Shown here piece by piece: positions 8,901 to 17,211 of a stretch of 35,893 bases of DNA. The DNA is from an uncultured Clostridia bacterium. Lineage in GTDB: Bacteria > Bacillota > Clostridia > Oscillospirales > Ruminococcaceae. Numbering within the stretch: the stretch's first letter is position 1; each line of letters begins with the position of its first letter. The stretch spans positions 1 through 35,893 of the forward strand of contig CANQLR010000025.1 in assembly GCA_947624745.1 (NCBI GenBank), written 5' to 3'. A model generated the notes under the pieces. That model ran no database searches and was not told where the DNA came from. It saw nothing but the letters and a program-made list of their open reading frames with translations. The translations under genes were made by a program, and so were the position numbers.

Positions 8901-9421
8901 ATTTCGCTCCTTTCCGCGGGGCGTATGCAAAGATACACCCCCACCAAAAGGTATAAAAGCGTTATAGCGTCGACGAGCTCAAACGGCCTCACGAAAAACG
9001 GCAGGCCGTTGAGCACAAGATAGGCTATGAAAATAACGTTCAGGGGGATCAGCGCGGCCCGCTTTCCGTGGGCGAGCCAGCCGAGGCATATCCCCGCCGA
9101 CGGCGCGAGCGCAAAGGCAAGTATCATAAGCGCCAGAAGCCCGCCGATGTCCCCTCCGAAGAGATATAAAAGCAGGATCAGGGGTATCTGCGCCAAAGCC
9201 GTCACCGCCGGCACCCAGCGCACCCATTTTTCCCGATCCGTAAGGCAGAGCCGAAACTGCAAAAACGCCGTCGGCACCCCTCCGAGCGACAGCCCCGCGA
9301 CCGCGCCGACAAACACCCCGTTATGACCGACGTTTTCGAGCGCCGCCGTCAGAACGACCCATATTGCCGCGGAAATTATCATCCCGATGATAGCTATCTT
9401 CTTAAGCTTCCGTTTTGTCAT
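8897..9421 (-). CDS. Small membrane protein, tandem paralogue
   Basis: This 174-residue protein has about five hydrophobic segments. It carries the same signature as the following gene: ISAAIW, then PTAFLQFRLCL, REKWVRWVP and ICLGWLAHGKR. It is longer at the C-terminus, with two extra hydrophobic segments and a soluble end (IRPAERSEI). The start at 9421 has GGAGGGAG upstream. Its first 20 bases overlap the end of the YitT-family gene in another frame, and its stop overlaps the next start by 4 bases. No known family was recognised beyond integral membrane protein. Confidence 0.75.
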   Translation of the reverse strand: MTKRKLKKIAIIGMIISAAIWVVLTAALENVGHNGVFVGAVAGLSLGGVPTAFLQFRLCLTDREKWVRWVPAVTALAQIPLILLLYLFGGDIGGLLALMILAFALAPSAGICLGWLAHGKRAALIPLNVIFIAYLVLNGLPFFVRPFELVDAITLLYLLVGVYLCIRPAERSEI

Positions 9422-10358
9422 CGCCGTCTCCCTCCTTCAGCTCCCTGTATTCAATTTCAAGAGGCTCGTGAGCCGCCGTCGCCGAGCCCGCCAAAGAGCT
9501 TTTAAACACCTCCGCCACCTCGCTCACCGTGAAGTAGGCGTTCGGGTCGGCGGCGTGGATTATGTTTTTCATCTTCGCTATCTGGAAGCGGTTCACGACG
9601 AAATATATGACCGTCCTCTCGGTATTCATATACCCTCCCCGGGCGGAAATTCTCGTCGAGCCGCACTCGAAGGCCGCCATCAGCGCCTGCGAGACCTCGT
9701 CCGGCCGCTCGGTAATTATCATCGCGGACTTCGAGCGGTCAAGCCCCTCCACGATAAAGTCGACCGTCTTAAGCGCCGCCATATAGGCCACCACCGAGTA
9801 AAGCGGCAATATCCAGCTTTTCGTGACGAACCCCGCCGCGACGTATAAAACGATGTTATAGAGCATCACAAACGTTCCCACCGAAACCCCTATGCGCTTT
9901 GCAAATATCACCGCGCAGACCTCCACCCCGTCTATCGCTCCCCCGAAGCGTATGGTTATTCCCGAGCCCGCGCCGGAAATTATCCCTCCGAAAAGCGCGC
10001 ACAATAAAAGATCGCTCCCCGCGACGGCGGATGTTCCCGCCTCCCCTGAGATGAAAAAGCCCATCGCCCACGCGGCTATAGAATATACCGCAACGGCGTA
10101 AAGAGAATACACCGTGAACGCCGCGCCCTGCCTTTTATAGCCGTACAAAAAGAGCGGGACGTTTAAAATTATCAGAAATACCGAAAGGCTCAACGCCCTC
10201 GGGGTCACGGCGGCAAGGAGCATCGACGTGCCGGAAATGCCGCTGTCATAAAGCCCCACCGGGCTCAAAAACGCGACCACTCCGAACGCGTTCACTATTC
10301 CCGCGAGGGTGAGCATTATAAAGCTCGAAAGCTTAAGACTTTTAAAAACCCGTTTCAT
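9402..10358 (-). CDS. YitT-family membrane protein with DUF2179 domain
   Basis: The 318-residue protein begins MKRVFKSLKL. The ATG at 10358 has AGGAG 9 bases upstream and is preferred over more upstream in-frame starts that would overlap the preceding gene. Five to six membrane segments fill residues 15-215, with the NAFGVVAFLSPVGLYDSGIS motif typical of YitT near the start. The C-terminal soluble part (GGYMNTERTVIYFVVNRFQI, then DPNAYFTVSEVAEVF) is the DUF2179 domain. The family is widespread in Firmicutes; its transport role is proposed but not firmly known. The C-terminus overlaps the start of the small membrane protein gene by 20 bases, so the pair is probably coupled. Confidence 0.9.
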   Translation of the reverse strand: MKRVFKSLKLSSFIMLTLAGIVNAFGVVAFLSPVGLYDSGISGTSMLLAAVTPRALSLSVFLIILNVPLFLYGYKRQGAAFTVYSLYAVAVYSIAAWAMGFFISGEAGTSAVAGSDLLLCALFGGIISGAGSGITIRFGGAIDGVEVCAVIFAKRIGVSVGTFVMLYNIVLYVAAGFVTKSWILPLYSVVAYMAALKTVDFIVEGLDRSKSAMIITERPDEVSQALMAAFECGSTRISARGGYMNTERTVIYFVVNRFQIAKMKNIIHAADPNAYFTVSEVAEVFKSSLAGSATAAHEPLEIEYRELKEGDGDDKTEA

Positions 10359-10401
10359 CGCCGCACGCTCCTTCCGCATATTCTCTATGATACCACATTT
10401 T

Positions 10402-12231
10402 TCAGTCGGTTTCAACCCCCGCCGGGGCATTTTTCGCCCAAATTACGGTAAATCCCTTCGACCGCGCGACCCTTTGATACCCCGCCGCGGAAATTATCTC
10501 CTCGACCGCCGGGGTGAGCGGGTCGTTCACGCTTAAGGCGTAACAGTCAAAATTCTCCGCCGAAAAGCCCTCCTTCAGAAGCCCCTCGGTCAGCTCATAC
10601 ACTTCCTTTCTCTGCGCGACGTGCGGCAGAATAAAGGTGTTCGCCAAGACCGACGCGTCCTCGGGGATAGCCTTAAGAACCTCCTCACTGCTCGAAAAGC
10701 CCTCTTTCCCCTCGCGGTAGTCCTTGATATAATCTATCTTCGGCGAGGCAAGCGCGACTATAGACACCAGCGAGAATATCGCTGCGGACAAAAGCGCGTA
10801 TCTGCGGCCCTTTCCGAGGTTTTCATAGTTGATCGCCGAAAGATATATGAGCAGGCAGTACGGCCCGGGGATATACTGAAAGCCGATGTCGGCGGCGTAG
10901 CGGTAGTTCGAGCCGATGACAAGGCACATAATGACGTAGGGTATCACGAGAAGGTATCGGTTCAGCCGCGTGCTCATGAGCGGGAGCGCCATCAGCGGCA
11001 GAAGCGTCTCAACCACAAAAAGCAGGGTGTTTTCCGTGAAGAAAAGGCTGAAAAACCGCGCGGGGTCCTTAATCACGTTAAGAATTATCCCGATCATTCC
11101 GCTGTCGGGGGAGTCCATAAGTATCCCGAGCCGCGACGAGGTCATATATTCCCCTTCGCCGTATTTCAAAAGCCGGTGCATGACTATGACGAAATAGACC
11201 GAAGCCAGCGCCGCGCAGATAAGCCCGTGCGGGCGCTTTTTCGACCTTTCCTCCGAAAGAAAATAAAGGCATATGCAGAGAACATAAAGCGGCGCGTCCT
11301 CCTTGACAATGCAGACGAGAGCGGACATTATATACATAAGCGGGATATTTTTTCGGTCGACCGCGTAGAGCAACCACATCAGAAGTGCAGGCAAAAAGGC
11401 GTTTTCGTGAAACGAGAAGTAGCAGGGCATCAAAAGCGCGGGCGCCAAAAGATATACCGCGCAAAAGCCTGTTTTAGCGGCGTTTCCGAAGCCGCGGCCC
11501 TTGAGGATCAGCCAGAGAGGGATCGCCCCGGCGACGGCGAAAAGGGGCTGCGCCCACAGAAGGGTCTCAGCATACGGGAAAAGCGCATATATCGGCAGAA
11601 ACAGCCAGAAAATGTATGAGCCGTGGACATAAAAATGGGACAGCGGCTCCCCTCTCTCGCAGGTTATCACCGCGCTGAACGAGGTCTTAAGCTCGTGAAA
11701 TGTCTGCACGAAAATGCCCATGTCGAAGCAGGGCGTGCCGAAAGCCTTGTGCTTGTAGACGGACGTCAGCCCGACAAACAAAAACGCCCCCGCCGCCGTC
11801 AGAGCGATCAGCGCGGCGCAGAGCTTCGATGATATTTTCGGGCGCGACCCCGTTTTCGAGAGCGCATAGCAGGAAAAAACCGCGGCCGCCGCTCCCGCGC
11901 CCATCGCGAAGTAAAAGCTGCCGCTTTTTGTGACCGCCTCGCACGCAAACCACACCGAGGAGACTATAAGAGCCGCGCTGTCGGAGTCCTCATAAATGCG
12001 GAAAAGCTCGGACAGAATGATAAAGCCGAGCGCGGCAAAAAATAAAACGACTAAAATATTCACCCCGCCGACAAATTCCTTCCAGTCGGCAATGGGGTCT
12101 ATGCCGCGAAGCCTCGCAAGCCTTATCTCAAGCGCGGACGCGGCGAAAAACACGGCATAAAGCCGCAAAAACAGCTTATCCGGGAGCCCGGAGGCGGAAC
12201 AGATCCGCCGAAGATAATTCAGTACCGTCAT
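10402..12231 (-). CDS. DUF2079 polytopic membrane protein
   Basis: A 609-residue protein with about twelve hydrophobic segments. The DUF2079 signature is visible: FDMGIFVQ at 169-176, then LSHFYVHG near 198-204, and a region rich in aromatic residues including YFSFHENAFLPALL. DUF2079 proteins resemble GT-C glycosyltransferase-fold membrane enzymes, but a substrate is not established. The C-terminal 120 residues are soluble and probably extracellular, and there is an N-terminal extension of about 150 residues before the core. GAGGTGG lies before the ATG at 12231. The gene starts 20 bases after the carbonic anhydrase stop, so the two are likely co-transcribed. Confidence 0.87.
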   Translation of the reverse strand: MTVLNYLRRICSASGLPDKLFLRLYAVFFAASALEIRLARLRGIDPIADWKEFVGGVNILVVLFFAALGFIILSELFRIYEDSDSAALIVSSVWFACEAVTKSGSFYFAMGAGAAAAVFSCYALSKTGSRPKISSKLCAALIALTAAGAFLFVGLTSVYKHKAFGTPCFDMGIFVQTFHELKTSFSAVITCERGEPLSHFYVHGSYIFWLFLPIYALFPYAETLLWAQPLFAVAGAIPLWLILKGRGFGNAAKTGFCAVYLLAPALLMPCYFSFHENAFLPALLMWLLYAVDRKNIPLMYIMSALVCIVKEDAPLYVLCICLYFLSEERSKKRPHGLICAALASVYFVIVMHRLLKYGEGEYMTSSRLGILMDSPDSGMIGIILNVIKDPARFFSLFFTENTLLFVVETLLPLMALPLMSTRLNRYLLVIPYVIMCLVIGSNYRYAADIGFQYIPGPYCLLIYLSAINYENLGKGRRYALLSAAIFSLVSIVALASPKIDYIKDYREGKEGFSSSEEVLKAIPEDASVLANTFILPHVAQRKEVYELTEGLLKEGFSAENFDCYALSVNDPLTPAVEEIISAAGYQRVARSKGFTVIWAKNAPAGVETD

Positions 12232-12251
12232 AAAACCACCTCAAAATTATA

Positions 12252-12773
12252 TTATCGGCTTAGCGATACCTCCCCGGTCTCGATGTCGTAAACCGCCGAC
12301 AGCACCTTGATACCAAGCGCCTCGGAGAGCGCTTTTGCCCCCGCCTCGGCGTTTTTACGCGAGGCTGAAGTCGGGTCGGTTTCGCCATCTATATTTCGCG
12401 AAATTATATCTGTGATGGCGGCGGTATGGCCGTGAGCTCCTCCCGAAAGCGCCGCAGAAACGGCCCCGCAGCAGGTATGACCCAAAACCATCACAAGCCC
12501 GCAGCCGAGGTGCGACACGGCGTATTCGACCGAACCGAGCTCATTCTCGGAGATTGTGTTTCCGGCAGTGCGGACGACGAAAAGATCACCCAATCCGCAG
12601 TCGAAAATCGCCTCAGGGATCACCCTCGAATCGGAGCAGCAGACTATCACCGCGAAGGGGTGCTGCCCCTCCGAAGCGGTCTTTTGGCGGATCCCGCGGC
12701 CGAAATCGCCCGACACTGAATTGTTCTCAACATAGCGGCGGTTGCCGTCGATAAGCCTTTGAAGCGCGTTCAT
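12252..12773 (-). CDS. Beta-class carbonic anhydrase
   Basis: The 173-residue protein interconverts carbon dioxide and bicarbonate. Zinc ligands are visible as Cys46 in CCSDSR (45-50) with the Asp48-Arg50 dyad, then His99 and Cys102 in GHTCCG. VVRTAGN (66-72) is the usual active-site strand. It is somewhat short for the family but no core motif is missing. The start at 12773 has AGGGTGA upstream. It has its own consensus promoter at 12794-12822 and leads a run of closely spaced minus-strand genes that continues to 5672. Supply of bicarbonate for carboxylation is the usual role; nothing nearby specifies a partner. Confidence 0.93.
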   Translation of the reverse strand: MNALQRLIDGNRRYVENNSVSGDFGRGIRQKTASEGQHPFAVIVCCSDSRVIPEAIFDCGLGDLFVVRTAGNTISENELGSVEYAVSHLGCGLVMVLGHTCCGAVSAALSGGAHGHTAAITDIISRNIDGETDPTSASRKNAEAGAKALSEALGIKVLSAVYDIETGEVSLSR

Positions 12774-12793
12774 ATTATCACCCTTTCGGTTAT

Positions 12794-12822
12794 ATTATAG
12801 CAGACGGGGAGGGAGAAGTCAA
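12794..12822 (-). promoter_or_regulatory. Sigma-A promoter of the carbonic anhydrase run
   Basis: On the minus strand TTGACT (12822-12817) and TATAAT (12799-12794) are separated by 17 bases. The C/T-rich tail of the neighbouring repeat element (12860-12823) ends right at the -35 box. The ATG at 12773 is about 20 bases downstream of the -10. Confidence 0.85.
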
Positions 12823-13374
12823 GGTAGAGGATAGAGGGTAGATGTTAGAGGCGGAGAGGGTGCGGGGGCTGCGCTTTGGCGCGGGAAGGGGCGAAGCCCC
12901 GCGTTTGCGGAGCAAACGCGCCCCGGCTGTGCGAAGCACAGCCGGGGCGGGCGGACTTCACGTCCGCCCGTGGGCTTCGCCCCGCGCGGGATTCCGCAAC
13001 AAGGCACGGGAGGCGACGAAGGCGAAGCCCTAAGCGCGCTGCCGCGTGCTTCCCGCCGCGTAACGAAATTATCCAAGTGCAATAAAAGTCGTTCTTTACG
13101 CTATTTTATAGGCCAGTGCAAACCACCACCCGCGGCGGACAACGCCCACTCCGTGGGCGTTGGGGCTTCGCCCCACGGCGGCTCTTCCATTCTTTGTAAA
13201 TAGGCCCCGCCTTTGTGCCTCTACCTGTATGTGCTAATCGACACTTTGTCGCATTAAGTCAGCAAAGCAATGCGCCTGCGTGGCGAAGCCCCGGGCGTTC
13301 GCTTCGCGAACGCCGCCCGCGCACTTCGTGCGCGGGCCCGGCGGCAGCTCCGCTGCCGCCTCGGGGCTTCGCCC
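12823..13374. repeat. Intergenic hairpin array with five-base loops plus C/T-rich tail
   Basis: This stretch fills the space between the RluA-type gene stop and the carbonic anhydrase promoter, with no credible gene. It holds about ten perfect hairpins with different stems but related loops: 12888-12900 (loop CGAAG), 12900-12920 (CGGAG), 12921-12947 (11-base stem, CGAAG), 12948-12970 (TTCAC), 12972-12982 (CTTCG), 13141-13161 (CTCCG), 13161-13175 (CTTCG), 13294-13314 (CTTCG), 13315-13337 (CTTCG), 13340-13360 (CTCCG) and 13363-13375 (CTTCG). On the minus strand a tail of CTCTAACATC/TACCCTCTATCC type (12860-12823) runs into the promoter. The middle part, 13060-13130, is plain AT-richer sequence. 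Confidence 0.85.
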
Positions 13375-14325
13375 CTACTCCCCCCACCTCCCCCACCCCG
13401 GCCGAGGCGCCTCTATCCTCACCCCATTGAGATACCCCAGCGGCGAGCCCTTATCCTTGATATGAAACCCTATCCTATACGCGCAAAGGCACTGGCTTTT
13501 CACCCCGTAGCGCCTGTTTACCGCGTTTCGGTCGTACTTCCCGTCCCCCAAAAGCGGGCAGCCGATATACGCCATATGCACGCGTATCTGGTGCGTCCTT
13601 CCGGTCAGAAGGCTGACCTCGACGAGCGCAAGCTCCCCCGAAGCCTTCACTACCCGGTACTTCGTCACCGCCGTCCTCGAGTTCGGCGTCTTCTCTGCGC
13701 GGACGTATACCGTGTTTTCGCGCTCGTCCTTTTCAAGATAGGTCCTGATTGTCCCCTCACGCTCGCGGGGAACGCCCACCGTAAGGCATAAATAGGTCTT
13801 TTCGATCTCTCTTGCGCGGATTATCCTGTTCATCTCGCGAAGCGCCGCCGCGTTTTTCGCACAGAGCACCAGCCCCTCGGTGCCGCGGTCGATACGGTTA
13901 CAGAGCGCGGGCGCGAAGCTCTGCTCCGAGCCGGGGTCATACTCCCCTTTTTCAGCAAGATACCCCTTGATCCGAAAAATCAGCGTGTCAGTCTCGCCGC
14001 CGTCGTCCTCGTGGACCACCAGCCCCGCAGGCTTGTACGCCGCGATGATATTTTCGTCCTCATAAACGGCTTTGACCTCGCCGAGACCCTTGTATTCGGG
14101 CTCGGGAGGCTTTTTTTCTTCCTCGAAATAGCTGTCGGGGATATACATTTTCACATGATCTCCCACGGCAAGTATCTGCGAGATCTCCGCCCGCTTGCCG
14201 TTCAGCTTTATATCCTTTTGGCGGATATACTTATAAAGCCCCGAACCGAGCCGAGGCACTGCTTTTTTTATAAACCTGTCGAGGCGCTGCCCCGCGTCGT
14301 TTTCTCCGATGACAAACTCGCGCAT
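13375..14325 (-). CDS. RluA-family pseudouridine synthase
   Basis: The 316-residue protein converts uridine to pseudouridine in RNA, most likely 23S rRNA as in RluC/RluD. An S4 RNA-binding domain is at residues 1-65 (QRLDRFIKK, then KLNGKRAEISQILAVGD). The catalytic domain contains NRIDRGTEGLVL with catalytic Asp146; the usual His-Arg-Leu-Asp is Asn-Arg-Ile-Asp here. LTGRTHQIRVH is the second hallmark motif. The gene starts 3 bases after mrnC. The last residues (PGWGRWGE) and the TAG stop are encoded by C-rich sequence that merges with the downstream hairpin array, so the original 3' end may have been reshaped by that element. Confidence 0.92.
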   Translation of the reverse strand: MREFVIGENDAGQRLDRFIKKAVPRLGSGLYKYIRQKDIKLNGKRAEISQILAVGDHVKMYIPDSYFEEEKKPPEPEYKGLGEVKAVYEDENIIAAYKPAGLVVHEDDGGETDTLIFRIKGYLAEKGEYDPGSEQSFAPALCNRIDRGTEGLVLCAKNAAALREMNRIIRAREIEKTYLCLTVGVPREREGTIRTYLEKDERENTVYVRAEKTPNSRTAVTKYRVVKASGELALVEVSLLTGRTHQIRVHMAYIGCPLLGDGKYDRNAVNRRYGVKSQCLCAYRIGFHIKDKGSPLGYLNGVRIEAPRPGWGRWGE

Positions 14326-14328
14326 ACG

Positions 14329-14712
14329 CTACTCCTCCGAAGAAATAAGCTCAAATATTTCCTCAATCCGCCGAATGTCCCCCAAAAGCTTAAGATAGCC
14401 GAAAACGCACTCCAGCCCCGTCGCGCGGCGGTAATCCGCCGTTGTCGAGTGCTTCGGCGGGGTGATGCCTCCGTGGTTCCTCCCCCGCTTATAGACCGCC
14501 TGCTCCTCGGGGGTGAGTCGGTCGAATATCCTCTCCGCGGCGGCCGACTGATACTCGCAGCATACCAGCTTCACCGCCTCGGTGTGCAGCCTGTTCGCGG
14601 GCATATTCGCCCTTTTCACGAGCGCCTCCCGCACCAGCTGCTCATACACCGCGTCGCCCAAAAACGCGAGGGTCGGCGCGGAATAATTTGCATTTATTTC
14701 CTTATCCGTCAT
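14329..14712 (-). CDS. mrnC: Mini-ribonuclease III
   Basis: The 127-residue protein is an RNase III catalytic domain without a double-stranded RNA binding domain, as in Firmicutes mini-III, which matures the ends of 23S rRNA. Residues PTLAFLGDAVYE (13-24) carry the first acidic cluster (Asp20, Glu24), and ATGLECVFGYLKL (97-109) carries the second (Glu101). KRGRN followed by KHSTTADYRRATG is the conserved central part. It lies between the kinase gene (9-base gap) and the rRNA-type pseudouridine synthase (3-base gap). In many Firmicutes it sits with cysS and rlmB instead, so its neighbours here are unusual. Confidence 0.93.
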   Translation of the reverse strand: MTDKEINANYSAPTLAFLGDAVYEQLVREALVKRANMPANRLHTEAVKLVCCEYQSAAAERIFDRLTPEEQAVYKRGRNHGGITPPKHSTTADYRRATGLECVFGYLKLLGDIRRIEEIFELISSEE

Positions 14713-14721
14713 TCAATTCTC

Positions 14722-16602
14722 CTAATTCCACGTCTCGACGGTGACCCGGACCTCCTGCTCCTCCGTGATCGCGTCTCTGACGTCGTTTTCCTGAACTATA
14801 TCGCACCACACCCCGCCGAGCGACGGCATTCTCCCGAGCGGCGAATAATCCTTCACCGAACAGCCCGAAAGCGCCACCTCGCAGAGGTTTTCGGCGCTCT
14901 CCAAAAGCGAGATGTCCTCGACGTGGGTGAAGCGAAACGTCAGATATTCAAGCTTCGGGAACTCGTCTATCCCCTCGAGGCCGTTCAGCCCGCAGGAATC
15001 AAGCCCGAGATACTTTATCCCCTTGAGGTTTGCAAGCGGCTCCAAGCTTTTGAGCCTGTTCGCGCTCCAGATGTAAAGCGCCCGCAGATCGCTCATATTT
15101 TCTATCGCTTCGAGCGCGTCCGGCGTGGTCGGCCGAAGGCTTAAAAACGTCAGCCCCGCGACCTCCTTAAGCCCCGCCATATCCTCAAGCTTCGGGCAGT
15201 CGTGAACCTCAAGCTTTGTGAGCGCCTTAAGCTCCCCGAGCCCGTCAAACGAGGTTATGTCGGTAGCCCCCATGTTGAGTTCCGTCAGCTCGGGCAGCCC
15301 GAGTATCGGCGTAATGTCGCTGACCGGGTTCGAGCTTATCACGAGCTTCACAAGGCTTACGCACTCGCTAAGCGGCGACAGGTCGCTTATTCCGTTCCCG
15401 TGCAGGCACAAATAGCGTATATTCAGCCCCGCGAGCGGCGAAATGTCGGTGATATTCTGATTGCAGAGTATTATCAGCTCCAAATTCGGCATGTTTTTCA
15501 GGTCCTCAAGGCTCGAGATCTCTCCCCTGTCGGTGATCACCCTGTCGACCACCGTTATCGACTCGCCGTGAATTATCATATTTTCCCAGCCGCATTCGGT
15601 ATCCGCGCCGACGAGCCGCAGCTCGGTCACTTTAAGCAGCTCGTCCTCGGTGACTTTTTCCCCCTCGCCCTTTCCGAGCGCCTTTCTGACGAGATCCCCC
15701 ATCGCGGGGTCGGAAAATACATACTCCTCCCCCTGCGCGGTATCGGGTATTATCTCGTGAGAATAGGCAAGCCTCGGCATAACGCTCCCGAGCGCCAAGC
15801 AGCAGACCGCTAAAGCCGCGGTGCACACGGCCGCGACTGACTTTTTGAGCCGCTCTCCCCTGCCGGTAATGCTTCTAAGGGCATAAAGCAGCTCCGAGGC
15901 GTTTTTATATCTCTTGTCCGGCGAAAACTCGGTGCATTTTCTGATGATCCTGCCTAACTTTCCCCTAACCTTCCTTTCGCCGACCTTCACGCTCCCCGTC
16001 GTCAGCTCGTTTAATAGTATCCCGACCGCGTATACGTCCGACCTCTCGTCGGTCTGCGTATAGCCGAACTGCTCGGGCGGCGCGGTAAGCGGCGTCCCGA
16101 GGACGGTGGTGTCCCTGCCGGATATGTTGTTGTGCTCCCTCGATATTCCGAAATCGAGCACCCAAATCTCCCCGGATCGGCTTATCATCACGTTTTCGGT
16201 CTTGATGTCGCGGTGGATCACCGGCGGTTCTGCGCCGTGGAGCCTCGAAAGCACCCGGCAGACCTTCTCGCCGATAGCGGCCGCCTGCGCCTCGCCGACG
16301 GTGCCCTTACGCTTTATCATCTCGGCGAGGGTCTCCCCCTCGATATATTCGAGCATCAAAAAAGCGCCGTCCCGATCCTCAAAACAGCCGTAAACAGCGG
16401 GGACGCCGACGCCCCGGAATTTTGTGAGCATCGCCGCCTCGTTCTGTATTGCAGAGCTCTCGCCCCGTTTTATAAAGACCTTGCGGCCGCAGACCCTGTC
16501 GTACACGACCGAGCAGGGGCAGTCGCCGTCCCTGAGCGTGCCTAAAAGCTTATACTCCCCTATCTCGGACAAAAGCTTCGGCAGCGTATTCGTTTTCTCC
16601 AT
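14722..16602 (-). CDS. Receptor-like Ser/Thr kinase with external leucine-rich repeats
   Basis: In this 626-residue protein, residues 15-250 are an eukaryotic-like kinase: Lys45 (VFIK), Glu55, catalytic HRDIKTEN (130-137, Asp132), DFG (150-152) and an APPE (174-177). The glycine loop is degenerate (GTLRDGDCPCSV) but the other catalytic residues are present, so it is probably active. A single membrane helix spans about 255-275. Residues 340-610 form leucine-rich repeats of about 22 residues resembling internalins (ITDISPLAGL, ISDLSPLSEC, VSDITPILGL). The predicted arrangement is kinase inside and repeats outside. The ATG lies 1 base after the HTH gene stop, without a strong ribosome site, which suggests translational coupling. 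The ligand and targets are unknown. Confidence 0.9.
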   Translation of the reverse strand: MEKTNTLPKLLSEIGEYKLLGTLRDGDCPCSVVYDRVCGRKVFIKRGESSAIQNEAAMLTKFRGVGVPAVYGCFEDRDGAFLMLEYIEGETLAEMIKRKGTVGEAQAAAIGEKVCRVLSRLHGAEPPVIHRDIKTENVMISRSGEIWVLDFGISREHNNISGRDTTVLGTPLTAPPEQFGYTQTDERSDVYAVGILLNELTTGSVKVGERKVRGKLGRIIRKCTEFSPDKRYKNASELLYALRSITGRGERLKKSVAAVCTAALAVCCLALGSVMPRLAYSHEIIPDTAQGEEYVFSDPAMGDLVRKALGKGEGEKVTEDELLKVTELRLVGADTECGWENMIIHGESITVVDRVITDRGEISSLEDLKNMPNLELIILCNQNITDISPLAGLNIRYLCLHGNGISDLSPLSECVSLVKLVISSNPVSDITPILGLPELTELNMGATDITSFDGLGELKALTKLEVHDCPKLEDMAGLKEVAGLTFLSLRPTTPDALEAIENMSDLRALYIWSANRLKSLEPLANLKGIKYLGLDSCGLNGLEGIDEFPKLEYLTFRFTHVEDISLLESAENLCEVALSGCSVKDYSPLGRMPSLGGVWCDIVQENDVRDAITEEQEVRVTVETWN

Positions 16603-16603
16603 T

Positions 16604-17020
16604 TTATATTATCGGCTCAAGGCCGCTTTGGCGCAAAAGCTCGTCCGTCTTTTCAACGCCGAGATTTCTTATTATCGCGGAAATTAGGACCGCGTCCCGC
16701 TTTTTCCGGGGATAGAGTATACCCCGATCGCTTAAAGTTAAAAGCCTCTGCGTGGTGGTAAGGTCGCAGCCCATCGAAAGCGCGAGGCGCAGAACTATAT
16801 CTCTTGACGGGACCCTTATCCCGGAAATTATCTGATACCCGAACGAGCGGCTTATGAGCGCGTCCTCGCTCATCTCGGCGCAGTCCTTCCCCTTTTTGCG
16901 CATAATTTCCTTCACAAGAGAAGTGAGCTCCGGCTCGGGCTCGTCCTTACAGGCGGTCTCCCAATCGTTGGCGGGGTCGCGGGATTGCCGAAGGAGCATA
17001 AAAAGCTTCTCGGTAGTCAT
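16604..17020 (-). CDS. HTH protein paired with the receptor-like kinase
   Basis: The 138-residue protein begins MTTEKLFMLL; the start at 17020 is supported by GGAGGTG 7 bases upstream. Residues about 36-97 look like a Cro/C1-type helix-turn-helix (ISRSFGYQIISGIRVPSRD, then VLRLALSMG). The C-terminus (residues 98-138) is a small helical domain. It could be a DNA-binding regulator or a kinase adaptor. The 1-base gap to the kinase gene and its first place in the operon suggest the two act together; this is inference. It may be a substrate of the kinase and may control its own promoter, which has a repeated ACCGAAAAT upstream of the -35. Confidence 0.82.
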   Translation of the reverse strand: MTTEKLFMLLRQSRDPANDWETACKDEPEPELTSLVKEIMRKKGKDCAEMSEDALISRSFGYQIISGIRVPSRDIVLRLALSMGCDLTTTQRLLTLSDRGILYPRKKRDAVLISAIIRNLGVEKTDELLRQSGLEPII

Positions 17021-17073
17021 TATAAAACACCTCCGGTGCAAAATAACGTTTTAACATAAAATGTATTTAGTAG

Positions 17074-17102
17074 ATTATATCATTTTTTTGCACAGTTGTC
17101 AA
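17074..17102 (-). promoter_or_regulatory. Consensus promoter of the HTH-kinase-mrnC-RluA operon
   Basis: On the minus strand TTGACA (17102-17097) and TATAAT (17079-17074) match the consensus perfectly with a 17-base spacer. Upstream the sequence is A/T-rich and contains two copies of CCGAAAAT (about 17119-17126 and 17138-17145 on the minus strand) that could bind a regulator. Confidence 0.9.
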
Positions 17103-17211
17103 CAAAATATTTCGATTTTCGGTCGATTAGGGGTATTTTCGGTAGTATTCCCAATAATGTACCCCCCCCCGCAAAATTTTAGAAGAATTTTTCAAAAACC
17201 ACTTGACATGT

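Noticed and set aside
8901-8930. Upstream ATG for the 118-residue membrane protein
   Set aside because: It lacks a ribosome site, whereas the ATG at 8900 has AAAGGAG and an ATGA overlap with the preceding gene.
10621-11619. 332-codon plus-strand frame
   Set aside because: It lies wholly antisense to the DUF2079 gene, is rich in Arg/Gln/His as expected from the complement of a GC-rich gene, and has no family signature.
12888-13375. CRISPR array
   Set aside because: The repeated units are hairpins with different stems and uneven spacing, not identical direct repeats separated by spacers.
12819-13465. Short open frames within the first hairpin array
   Set aside because: Products are Ala/Arg/Pro-rich translations of hairpins; no ribosome site or family match.
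17162-17170. Run of nine C as a phase-variation tract
   Set aside because: It lies outside any gene and upstream of the promoter -35; no switchable frame or spacer is evident.
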